Assembly (NCBI RefSeq): GCF_023630175.1
Contig: NZ_JALLIN010000020.1
Coordinates: 59,261-123,260 of the forward strand
Source of the DNA: Streptomyces cellostaticus
GTDB lineage: Bacteria; Actinomycetota; Actinomycetes; Streptomycetales; Streptomycetaceae
DNA length: 64,000 nucleotides
Reading direction: 5' to 3'
The notes beneath the pieces were generated by a model. That model did not search any database, was not told where the DNA came from, and saw only the letters and a program-made list of their open reading frames with translations. Position numbers and translations under genes: made by a program. This document shows, piece by piece, positions 9,613 through 16,754 of this stretch. Numbering within the stretch: the stretch's first letter is position 1; each line of letters opens with the position of its first letter.

Positions 9613-10407
9613 TCAGGCGAGCTGTGGGAGAACGGACCGCGTATCACCGGCCAACGCCGGATCGTGGCACAGAATGGCGCTCTCCACCTGACGCAACGCG
9701 GGCGACGGCTGGATGCCCAGTTCGTCGTCGAGGTGGCGGCGCATCCGGCGGAAGACGTCGAGGGCGTCGGCCTGCCGGCCCGAGCAGTACAGGGCGATCA
9801 TGAGCTGCTCGCAGAACCGCTCCCGCAGCGGGTGGTTGGTGTGCGCGTCGGTCAGCTCGGCGAGGACCGCCGCGTGCCGGCCGAGCCGCAGCTCGGCGTC
9901 GAAGCGCAGCTCCATGGCACGCATCCGGTACTCGTCGTAGCGGGCGCCCGCGAGCTGGCACATGGTCCCGCAGGCGAACCCGCCGAAGACCGGGCCGCGC
10001 CACAGGGCGAGCGCCTCGCCGAGCAGCCGGGCGGTGTACGCCGGGTCGCCGCCGCGGGACGACTCGGCGTGCCGTACGGCCCTGACGAACTCGGCGGCGT
10101 CCAGCTCGCCGTCCCCCACGACGAGCCGGTAGCCCGAGGGGTGGATGGTCACCCTGGATCCCGCCCGGCCCGGCTCCAGTCCGCGCAGCTTGCGGCGCAG
10201 CCGGCTGACGTGCGCCTGCAGCGCGTTGGCCTGGTTGTCGGGGACGGCGTCCCCCCACATCTCCTCGACCAGGCTCTCCCCGGAAACCGGCTGGCCCTCG
10301 CTGATCAGCAGAGACTGCACCAGGGTGCGCTGCAGGTCGCCGGAGATCTCCGCGGGGCCGGACACGGTACGGATCTGCAGGGCCCCGAGGATCGAGAACT
10401 TCAGCAT
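9613..10407 (-). CDS. Short SARP-family transcriptional activator
   Basis: 264-aa SARP of the RedD/ActII-ORF4 architecture. Residues 1-95 form the winged-helix DNA-binding domain (MLKFSILGALQI, NALQAHVSRLRRKL) and 100-245 the activation domain (LLGEALALWRGPVFGGFA, ALYCSGRQADALDVFRRMRR). The ATG at 10407 is preceded by GGAGGCGGAG. Such proteins usually bind direct heptamer repeats upstream of antibiotic genes. Here the neighbours are a large SARP downstream and a degenerate ATP-grasp protein upstream; no biosynthetic enzymes are seen, so the target is probably elsewhere. The gap to the downstream SARP gene (9469-9612) is mildly AT-enriched but shows no obvious repeat. Confidence 0.88.
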   Translation of the reverse strand: MLKFSILGALQIRTVSGPAEISGDLQRTLVQSLLISEGQPVSGESLVEEMWGDAVPDNQANALQAHVSRLRRKLRGLEPGRAGSRVTIHPSGYRLVVGDGELDAAEFVRAVRHAESSRGGDPAYTARLLGEALALWRGPVFGGFACGTMCQLAGARYDEYRMRAMELRFDAELRLGRHAAVLAELTDAHTNHPLRERFCEQLMIALYCSGRQADALDVFRRMRRHLDDELGIQPSPALRQVESAILCHDPALAGDTRSVLPQLA

Positions 10408-10494
10408 CCTGACTCCGCCTCCCGTTGATGTCGCTGGCGTCGTCGTCCTTCTTCCGGCGACGTATCAACGGTGCGGGGCGCGGCTACCGGATCG

Positions 10495-11331
10495 TTACCG
10501 GTCCGTTCCCGGCCGGATGTCGTCACCGACGACCAGCGCCCTTACGGAGGCCACCCGACGGGCCGCCACGTCGGGCGAGTCGGCGCCGACGACGAGGTGG
10601 CCGGGGTGCGGCGCCTCGGGCGGCGAGACGTACCGGACGTGCGGCAGTCCGCCCACCTCCGCCTCCGCCAGCCGCCACGGCGGGCTGATCAGCGCGGCGG
10701 CGGCGAAGCGGTTCGGCCGTACCGCGTCGACCAGCCGCCCGGCCAGCACGTCGACCGCTCCGGCCGTCAGATCCAGCCCGCCGGCCGCCTTGACCAGTTC
10801 CGGGACCGGGTCGTCGCCGAGACCGGCCCGGCAGCCGGTGATCACCGGACCGCGCGGGGTGAGGGCGACGCTCGAGTGGGCCGGACCGAACTGGTACCCG
10901 GTCAGGTCCAGCAGCGCGGTCACCACCGCGCGCACCTCGGCGGCGGTGTCGGCCGTGAGCGGCGCGGGGTGGAGCAGGCCGTAGGGCGTGCGGGCGACGA
11001 TCGCGACGGCCTGGTGCATGCCGTGCACGCTCAGCGTCTCCACGGTCAGCCGCAGGTCGCCGGGGGCCACCTCGGTGCCGCCCGGCGAGAGCCGGTTGTC
11101 ACGGACCAGGCGCTGCACGGCGGCCGGGGCGGACAGCGCCACGAGGGCGCGGGCCGGGTTGACGCACAGCCCGGCCTCGGCGGCCTCGGCGAGGGGTGCG
11201 CGCAGGGCCGCCTCGTCCGTGGCGTCGGCCCGTATGGAGCGCACTTGGACTCCCGCGCGCACGGCCTGGCGGACGAGGCGCTGGTCCGGGTTCAGCAGGA
11301 AGATCCGGCGGACGTCGTTGTGTTCTGTCAT
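10495..11331 (-). CDS. Shortened, probably inactive ATP-grasp-like protein
   Basis: 278 aa, starting MTEHNDVRRIFLLNP at ATG 11331 (upstream GAGCAGAGG). The C-terminal half reads like the end of stand-alone ATP-grasp carboxylate-amine ligases: DLRLTVETLSVHGMHQAVAI, a LLDLTGYQFGPAHSSVALT stretch, VPELVKAAGGLDL and the closing GHLVVGADSPDVAARRV. The N-terminal fragment LCVNPARALVALSAPAAVQRLV resembles the pre-ATP-grasp region. Between them the segment carrying the glycine-rich loop and ATP-binding lysine is missing. The position that normally holds the Mg-binding Glu/Asn reads VITGCRAGLGD. Total length is about 120-130 residues short. A regulatory or scaffolding role with the SARPs is only a guess; remnant status is equally possible. 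Confidence 0.6.
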   Translation of the reverse strand: MTEHNDVRRIFLLNPDQRLVRQAVRAGVQVRSIRADATDEAALRAPLAEAAEAGLCVNPARALVALSAPAAVQRLVRDNRLSPGGTEVAPGDLRLTVETLSVHGMHQAVAIVARTPYGLLHPAPLTADTAAEVRAVVTALLDLTGYQFGPAHSSVALTPRGPVITGCRAGLGDDPVPELVKAAGGLDLTAGAVDVLAGRLVDAVRPNRFAAAALISPPWRLAEAEVGGLPHVRYVSPPEAPHPGHLVVGADSPDVAARRVASVRALVVGDDIRPGTDR

Positions 11332-11577
11332 GCCTCTGCTCGGGGGACGGAGTAGGCGGGGGTGGAAAGGCAGGCTACGAGCGGCCGATACCGATCCGGT
11401 CCCGGCAGGTTCCCGAGGTGGTGCGACAGCCGGAACGCGCACTTCTGAGGGGCCGACGAATCCTGGGCACCGCCGGAACCCCTTCGTACGCTACCGGGTC
11501 CGGGGCACTTGCCGGGTGCGGTTTCGCGGCAAGGACAGAGCAGCCGGTTAGCGCCTCTGTCCGGGAGTTTTCCCCCT

Positions 11578-13533
11578 TCACCCAACCCCTCGGTGTTCGT
11601 AGAGGCCTTCGATCTCCTGGGCGAAGTCCTCCATGATCCGCTCCCTGCGCAGCTTCATGGAGGGGGTCAGATGCCCCGCCTCCTCGGTGAAGTCCACGGG
11701 CAGCACGGCGAAGCGGCGGATCGACTCGGGGCGGGACACCAGCCTGTTGGCCTCGTCCAGGGCCCGCCGCAGCACGGCTTCCAGCTCCGCGTCCCCGACC
11801 AGGAGTTCGGGCGGCACCGGATGTCTGCCGTTCATCCGGCGCCAGTGGGTGATGCCGTCGGGATCGAGGGTGACGAGGGCGGCGACGTACGGCCGCCCGT
11901 CGCCGACGAGCATGACCTGCGAGATCAGCGGGTGCTGGCGCAGCCAGTTCTCCAGCGGCGCCGGGGCCACCGACTTGCCGCCGGCCGTGATCAGCAGCTC
12001 CTTCTTGCGGCCGGTGATGGTCAGATAGCCCTCGTCGTCCAGTTCGCCGATGTCGCCGGTGGGCAGCCAGCCGTCCCGGGTGGCGGGGACGACGCCGCCC
12101 GCCTGCGGGTCCCAGTAGCCGCGCAGCACGTGGTCGCCGGCGAGCAGGATCTCCCCGTCCGCCGCGATCCGCACCCGGGTGCCGGGCAGCGGCCAGCCGA
12201 CCGTGCCCAGCCGGGGCTTGAGCGGCGGGGTGACCGTGGAGGCGCCGGCGGTCTCCGTCAGGCCGTAGCCCTCGAAGACCTCGATCCCGGCGCCGGCGTA
12301 GAACGCGGCCAGGCGGCGGCCGAGCGGTGAGCCGCCGCAGATGACGTACCTGACCCTGCCGCCCATGGCGTTGCGGATGCGCCGGAAGACGAGCGGGTCG
12401 TAGAAGGAACGGGTCGTGCGCAGGGCCCGGTTGGGGCCGCTGCCGGTGCCGGTCTGCCGGGCCTCCAGCGCCTCGCCGTACCGCACGGCCACCGCGGTCG
12501 CCCGGTCGAAGGCACCCTCCCGGCCGCCCTCCTCCGCCTTGGCGCGCGCGGAGTTGAAGATCTTCTCCAGCATGTACGGGATGGTCAGCAGGCAGGTCGG
12601 CCGGAAGGCGGCGAGGTCGGGCAGCAGGTCCTCGGCCTTCAGGCTCGGCGCGTGCCCCAGCCGGACCCGGGCGCGGACGCAGGCGATCGCCACCATCCGC
12701 CCGAACACGTGGGACATCGGCAGGAACAGCAGCACCGACGCCTCCTCGGCCGATCCGGTCCGGAAGACCGGGTGGAGGAGCTGGACGGCGTTGTCGACCT
12801 CGGCGAAGAAGTTCCCGTGCGAGAGGGCGCAGCCCTTGGGGCGGCCGGTGGTGCCGGAGGTGTAGATGAGCGTGGCGAGGGTGTCGGGGCCCAGCATGCC
12901 GCGCCGTACGGCGACTTCGCCGTCCGGCACCCCGGCGCCCAGCTCCGCCAGCCGGTCCACGTGCCCCTGCTCGATCACCCACAGGTGCCCGAGGTCCGGC
13001 AGCCGCTCCAGCTCGGGGCCCATCGCGGCGGCCTGGGCACCGGTCTCGGTGACCAGGGCGACCGCGCCGGAGTCGTGCAGGATCCAGCGGGTCTGGAAGA
13101 CGGAGGAGGTGGGGTAGACGGGGACGGTGACCAGGCCGGCCGCCCAGGCGGCGAAGTCGAGCAGCGTCCACTCGTACCTGGTACGGGCCATCACGGCGAT
13201 CCGGTCGCCCGGTGTCAGCCCCGACGCGATCAGGCCCTTGGCCACCGCGAACACCTCCGCGGCGAACGCGGCCGCCGTCACGTCCGTCCACCGGCCGTCG
13301 TCCGCCCTGCGGCTGAGCACGACGGCGCCGGGGTCGGACTCGGCGTTCTCGAACGGCAGGTCCGCCAGCGAGCCGTGCCGCACCGGCGGCGCGAACGGCG
13401 GGACGTACGCCTCCCGTACGGCGCCGTCCAGCCGGCGGGTCTCGGGTTCCACCAGGAGCGGCAGGCCGTCGTAGTCGGTGGCCTGGACGGGGGCGCCGGA
13501 GGAGACCGGGGCGCTCGGGTACGGAGTGGACAC
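11578..13533 (-). CDS. Long-chain acyl-CoA synthetase (AMP-forming)
   Basis: 651-aa ANL-superfamily ligase activating fatty acids to acyl-CoA. The phosphate-binding loop YTSGTTGRPKG, the motif EGYGLTETAG and the C-terminal hinge GRKKELLITAGGKSVAP are intact, so the enzyme should be active. The start chosen is GTG 13533, with GAGGAG 7 nt upstream; an in-frame extension to 13608 is Arg/Ser-rich and less likely. It is transcribed away from a palindromic site at 13824 and the adjacent MaoC/TetR genes, which suggests shared fatty-acid-responsive control. Chain-length preference cannot be read from sequence. Confidence 0.92.
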   Translation of the reverse strand: MSTPYPSAPVSSGAPVQATDYDGLPLLVEPETRRLDGAVREAYVPPFAPPVRHGSLADLPFENAESDPGAVVLSRRADDGRWTDVTAAAFAAEVFAVAKGLIASGLTPGDRIAVMARTRYEWTLLDFAAWAAGLVTVPVYPTSSVFQTRWILHDSGAVALVTETGAQAAAMGPELERLPDLGHLWVIEQGHVDRLAELGAGVPDGEVAVRRGMLGPDTLATLIYTSGTTGRPKGCALSHGNFFAEVDNAVQLLHPVFRTGSAEEASVLLFLPMSHVFGRMVAIACVRARVRLGHAPSLKAEDLLPDLAAFRPTCLLTIPYMLEKIFNSARAKAEEGGREGAFDRATAVAVRYGEALEARQTGTGSGPNRALRTTRSFYDPLVFRRIRNAMGGRVRYVICGGSPLGRRLAAFYAGAGIEVFEGYGLTETAGASTVTPPLKPRLGTVGWPLPGTRVRIAADGEILLAGDHVLRGYWDPQAGGVVPATRDGWLPTGDIGELDDEGYLTITGRKKELLITAGGKSVAPAPLENWLRQHPLISQVMLVGDGRPYVAALVTLDPDGITHWRRMNGRHPVPPELLVGDAELEAVLRRALDEANRLVSRPESIRRFAVLPVDFTEEAGHLTPSMKLRRERIMEDFAQEIEGLYEHRGVG

Positions 13534-13823
13534 GGGGCGGCTCCTCGGGCGTGCAGCGGAGAACTGCTTGCTGCCTGACGTACGTGCCTCGGGAGGCGAG
13601 GCGTTCACCGGTGGCGGTCCCGCAGTAAGGAGTTACCGACGGTTAGGCAGGTGATCGTACGGGTCGGCTGTGGGGGGATCGTGCGGGTTCGGGGATGGTC
13701 CGGGAACGGGGGTGTGCAGCCTCGAGGATCATGTGAGAGGCGTTCGTGTCCCCTGGCTCACACCCCGCCGGACGGGGTCGCGAGCGAACCCGTCTCGACC
13801 CGCTCCTCGGCCGCGACATAGCA

Positions 13824-13836
13824 TTACCTCCGGTAA
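13824..13836. promoter_or_regulatory. Candidate TetR operator in the fatty-acid locus
   Basis: TTACC-TCC-GGTAA is a perfect 5-bp inverted repeat in an unusually AT-rich patch, flanked by two CATTAC direct repeats (13822 and 13837 region). It lies between the divergent acyl-CoA ligase (starts 13533) and the rightward remnant/MaoC pair (starts 13884). The TetR protein at 15.0-15.6 kb is the obvious candidate to bind it. The remaining 13534-13820 sequence shows no gene. Confidence 0.5.
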
Positions 13837-13883
13837 CATTACGTCAGGGCAAGCATCCTGGCCGAGCCGCACGGGAGCTGGAC

Positions 13884-14018
13884 ATGGCCGAGCGCCACCT
13901 GGGCCGCACCGGCACGGCACCGGGCCGCCCCCTCACCGGGCACCCGGGACCGCCCCGGCCCCGGCCGCGGCCCCCGCGGGTCGTCCGCGGGTGCGGCCGG
14001 AGCCTGCCGGGAGCATGA
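13884..14018 (+). pseudogene. Internally deleted remnant of a FabG4-type 3-oxoacyl-ACP reductase
   Basis: 44 codons, ATG at 13884 after GGGAG, stop one base before the MaoC start. The first part, MAERHLGRTGTAPGRPLTG, resembles the N-terminus of high-molecular-weight FabG4-like reductases (MADRYL..TGTAPGR type). The last part, RVVRGCGRSLPGA, resembles their C-terminal tail (VVRVCGQSLLGA type). Roughly 400 codons of SDR domain appear to have been lost in frame, leaving a proline/arginine-rich junction. The match is from memory of the family, not an alignment. The surviving start and ribosome site may now serve mainly to couple translation into maoC. Confidence 0.55.
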
Positions 14019-14019
14019 G

Positions 14020-14958
14020 ATGACCACCGTCACCCTTTCCGGCACCCCCGCGCCGGCCCCGCTGCCGGCCCGCGGAGCCCTGCGCTCGCCGTTCCGGCGC
14101 CCTTCCCGGCGGGCGGGGTTCCCGCGCGACCGGCTGGTCCTGCCCGGCCTGCGCGTGGACCTGGCCCGGCTGGCCGCCTACGAACGGGCCTGCGGCTTCG
14201 CCCCCGGCCCCGACGACGCGGACGCGCTGCCCGTCACCTACCCGCACGTGCTCGGCTTTCCGCTGGCCATGCGCCTGATGAGCGGGCGGGACTTCCCGCT
14301 GCCGCTGCTCGGCCTGGTGCACACCTCGATCGGCATCGTCCGCCGCACCGGCCTGCCGGTCACCGGGGAGTACGAACTCGCCGTGCACATCGCCGGTCTC
14401 GCCCCGCACCGGCGCGGCACCGAGGCCACGGTGGTCACCGAACTGCGGGCCGGCGGGGACGCCGTATGGGAGTCACGGAGCACCTATCTCGCCCGGCACC
14501 GGACCGGCCCCGGCGCGGCTCCGGGGCCCGGAGAGGAACCGGGGCCCCGGGAGGAGCTGGGGCCGGGGAAGGAACCGGGGCCGGGGAAGGAGCCACGGCC
14601 AACGCTTCCGGTGGCGGCCGAGTGGCGGCTCGCCGGTGACCTCGGCCGCCGGTACGGCGCCGCCTCCGGGGACCGCAACCCCATCCATCTGCACCCGCTG
14701 GCCGCCCGCCTCTTCGGCTTCCCGAGCGCCGTCGCGCACGGCATGTGGACGGTGGCCCGCTGCCTGGCCGCCCACGGCGCGCCCGAGGCGGCCCGGATCC
14801 GGGCCCGGTTCCGGGCACCGGTGCCGCTGCCGCTGCCGCTGCCGCTGCCGCTGCCGGGAACGGTGGCCTACGGCGCGGACGGCACCGGCCGTTTCGAGCT
14901 GCGCGGGGCCGGGGACCGGCCGTACCTCACGGGCGAGGTACGGGCGCCGGCCCCGTAG
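14020..14958 (+). CDS. MaoC-like dehydratase (double hot-dog)
   Basis: 312-aa enzyme of the (R)-specific enoyl-CoA/acyl-ACP hydratase type. The N-terminal half contains LPVTYPHVLGFPLAMRLM. The C-terminal half carries the hydratase motif YGAASGDRNPIHLHPLAARLFGF followed by VAHGMW, which holds the catalytic Asp/His. It starts 2 nt after the stop of the fabG4 remnant, so it is translationally coupled. In intact streptomycete loci MaoC works with a FabG4-type reductase and a thiolase in fatty-acid elongation or oxidation; here both partners are absent nearby. Two low-complexity insertions (Gly/Pro/Glu hexapeptides and a Pro-Leu run) lie in the linker and near the C-terminus. Confidence 0.85.
   Translation: MTTVTLSGTPAPAPLPARGALRSPFRRPSRRAGFPRDRLVLPGLRVDLARLAAYERACGFAPGPDDADALPVTYPHVLGFPLAMRLMSGRDFPLPLLGLVHTSIGIVRRTGLPVTGEYELAVHIAGLAPHRRGTEATVVTELRAGGDAVWESRSTYLARHRTGPGAAPGPGEEPGPREELGPGKEPGPGKEPRPTLPVAAEWRLAGDLGRRYGAASGDRNPIHLHPLAARLFGFPSAVAHGMWTVARCLAAHGAPEAARIRARFRAPVPLPLPLPLPLPGTVAYGADGTGRFELRGAGDRPYLTGEVRAPAP
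14515..14856 (+). repeat. Two simple-sequence repeats inside maoC
   Basis: At about 14515-14600 an imperfect 18-bp unit encodes GPG(E/K)EP hexapeptides (GPGEEP, GPREEL, GPGKEP, GPGKEP). At about 14820-14856 CTGCCG is repeated about five times and encodes alternating Pro-Leu. Both keep frame. The first lies between the two hot-dog domains, where length variation should be tolerated. Confidence 0.8.
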
Positions 14959-14991
14959 GCACTCCCGTCCGGACCCGGGACCTCAGGCGCC

Positions 14992-15642
14992 TCAGTCCTC
15001 GAAGGGGGGCGGGCTCCAGGGGCGGCCCCGCATCAGGTTGCCCAGGCCCGCCCAGGCGAAGTTCATCAGGGTGGCCGCCGCCTGCCGCGCCGTGGTGCCC
15101 GGGGTGGCGTTCGCCCAGGCGGCGAGCGACTCGGCGGCGCCGACCAGGGCCTCGGCGAGCCCGGCGACATCGCGCTCGGCGAGGTCCGGATCACGATGGG
15201 CCTCGCGAGCCGCGACGACGATCAGCCGGGTCACGAACGCGACGATCTCCTCGCGCATCGCGGCGACCTCGGCGGCGAACAACTCGCCGTGGGTACGGGC
15301 CTGGAGGTGCAGCACGGCCCAGCCGTCGGGGTTCTCGGCGGTGTGCCCGAAGAACGCCAGGAGCCCGTCCCAGAGCTGGCGGTCCGCGGGCAGGTCGGCG
15401 CGCACACCGGTGCGGACCGCCGCCGACAGGGCGCCCGCCTCCCGGCGGACGCACGCCGTGAAGAGGTCTTCCTTGGAGTTCAGGTAGAGGTACACCAACG
15501 GCTTGGAGACGCCCGCCAGTTCGGCGATCTCGTCCATCGACGCGGCCGTGTACCCGCGCCGGCCGAAGATCCGTACGGCGGCGTCGAGCATCTGGCGCTC
15601 CCGCACCGCACGCGGCATCCGCTTGGTCTTCACGGCACCCAT
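14992..15642 (-). CDS. TetR-family transcriptional regulator
   Basis: 216-aa repressor. Residues 10-60 form the TetR helix-turn-helix (RQMLDAAVRIFGRRGYTAASMDEIAELAGVSKPLVYLY is the recognisable span from about residue 16). The remainder is a ligand-binding domain with the usual helical pattern. The start is ATG 15642; upstream reading-frame extension is not needed. It lies convergent to maoC. Location next to acyl-CoA ligase and MaoC suggests an acyl-CoA or fatty-acid effector and the site at 13824 as operator, both inferred. Confidence 0.88.
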   Translation of the reverse strand: MGAVKTKRMPRAVRERQMLDAAVRIFGRRGYTAASMDEIAELAGVSKPLVYLYLNSKEDLFTACVRREAGALSAAVRTGVRADLPADRQLWDGLLAFFGHTAENPDGWAVLHLQARTHGELFAAEVAAMREEIVAFVTRLIVVAAREAHRDPDLAERDVAGLAEALVGAAESLAAWANATPGTTARQAAATLMNFAWAGLGNLMRGRPWSPPPFED

Positions 15643-15731
15643 GGGCAGAAGCCTAGAGGCTGTGCCGTCCGGACAGGCCGGTCTCGCGGCGGACCTCGGC
15701 CGGCCTCGCACCGGGCGGGCGGCCGGGAGGG

Positions 15732-16031
15732 TCAGGAGGCCTGGCTCCGCGCCCGGGTGGTGTCGTCGGCCTGGTCCTCCTGGCTGCGGTTGGAGTCCAA
15801 GCCGGCCTTCATCCGGTCCACCCGCTCCACCATCCGCACCGAGGCCCGCTCCCGCTCGCGGCGCAGCACCACCCAGCTGATCGGCGCCGACAGCACCAGC
15901 GCGAGCAGCAGCACCCACAGGAGGTTCGAGTCGCCGAAGCCGCGCGGGAAGATGCCGGAGTAGACGGCTCCCCAGACGACCACGAGGCAGCCGGCGAAGA
16001 CGCCGAGGCGCATCAGCGTGTAGCGGAGCAT
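15732..16031 (-). CDS. DUF4229 membrane protein
   Basis: 99-aa protein with two hydrophobic helices (residues about 8-28 and 36-56) followed by a charged cytoplasmic tail. The opening MLRYTLMRLGVF and the phrase LVLSAPISWVVLRRERER are typical of the actinobacterial DUF4229 family. Function is unknown. The ATG at 16031 has GGAAGAG upstream. It sits near the mqnE region in the same orientation but is separated from it by a GNAT gene. Confidence 0.82.
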   Translation of the reverse strand: MLRYTLMRLGVFAGCLVVVWGAVYSGIFPRGFGDSNLLWVLLLALVLSAPISWVVLRRERERASVRMVERVDRMKAGLDSNRSQEDQADDTTRARSQAS

Positions 16032-16130
16032 CTCAATCCACTCTTCCGTGTCGTACGGTCCGAAATCCCACCGGGGGCATCGTCCAGTGAAACACGCCTG
16101 ACGGACGATCTTCGCGGGGGGTCCGGGGCC

Positions 16131-16655
16131 TCAGGTCAGCGGGAGCAGCATGGTGATGTCGTCGCGGTGGTCGCCCGGGGCGACGCGGATGGCGCCGGGC
16201 ACCCGGCCGACCTCCTCGTAGCCGCAGGAGGCGTAGAAGCGCTCCAGACCGAGGCCGCTCCGGCAGCCGAGCCGGATGGCGTCGATGCCGCCGAAGCCGC
16301 GGACCGCGCCCTCCGCCGCCGCCATCAGCTCGCGGCCGTACCCCTTGCCCTGGTGCCCGGGGTGGACCATCACGGTGTACAGCCAGACCCAGTGGGTCTG
16401 CAGCCGGTGCGTGTTGAAGGACACGAAGGCGGTGGCGGCCACCTCGCCCGCCTCGTCGTGTCCGACGAGCAGCCGCATGCCGCCGCCGGTCAGCGCGGCG
16501 AGCTGCTTGACCAGGGCCGGGCGTATGTCCTCCCGCGTCACCGGGGGCACGAACCCGACGGCTCCGCCCGCGTTGGTCACGTCCGTCCACAGCGCGAGGA
16601 CACCCTCGTGGAGGGCGGGCGTGATCACTGGATCGAGCGTGAAGGTAAGGGACAC
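16131..16655 (-). CDS. GNAT-family N-acetyltransferase
   Basis: 174-aa acetyltransferase. The acetyl-CoA motif A is HPGHQGKGYGREL, preceded by WLYTVMV and followed by a conserved YASCGYEEVGR that forms the last strand. The start is GTG 16655 (VSLTFTLDPVI); the ribosome site is weak. Substrate cannot be inferred; such genes often acetylate small amines or antibiotics. It is leftward, between DUF4229 and mqnE. Confidence 0.88.
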   Translation of the reverse strand: MSLTFTLDPVITPALHEGVLALWTDVTNAGGAVGFVPPVTREDIRPALVKQLAALTGGGMRLLVGHDEAGEVAATAFVSFNTHRLQTHWVWLYTVMVHPGHQGKGYGRELMAAAEGAVRGFGGIDAIRLGCRSGLGLERFYASCGYEEVGRVPGAIRVAPGDHRDDITMLLPLT

Positions 16656-16754
16656 CTCGCGAGTGTATCCCTTACCCGAATCCGCCCGGCCTGGGGGCCG
16701 CCGGCGGTCCGACCGCGCTCCCGGCCCCCGGGCGCCCCGGGGGCCGGGCGGGGT

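Noticed and set aside
6421..11331. Secondary-metabolite biosynthetic cluster around the SARPs, or a graspetide RiPP cluster (peptide plus ATP-grasp)
   Set aside because: No synthase, NRPS, PKS or tailoring genes are present. The peptide has a Sec-type signal rather than a precursor core rich in Ser/Thr/Lys, and the ATP-grasp-like protein lacks its catalytic centre.
13746..14018. A 90-aa frame starting upstream of the fabG4 remnant
   Set aside because: The extra N-terminal part crosses the AT-rich operator region and lacks a ribosome site; the ATG at 13884 with GGGAG fits better.
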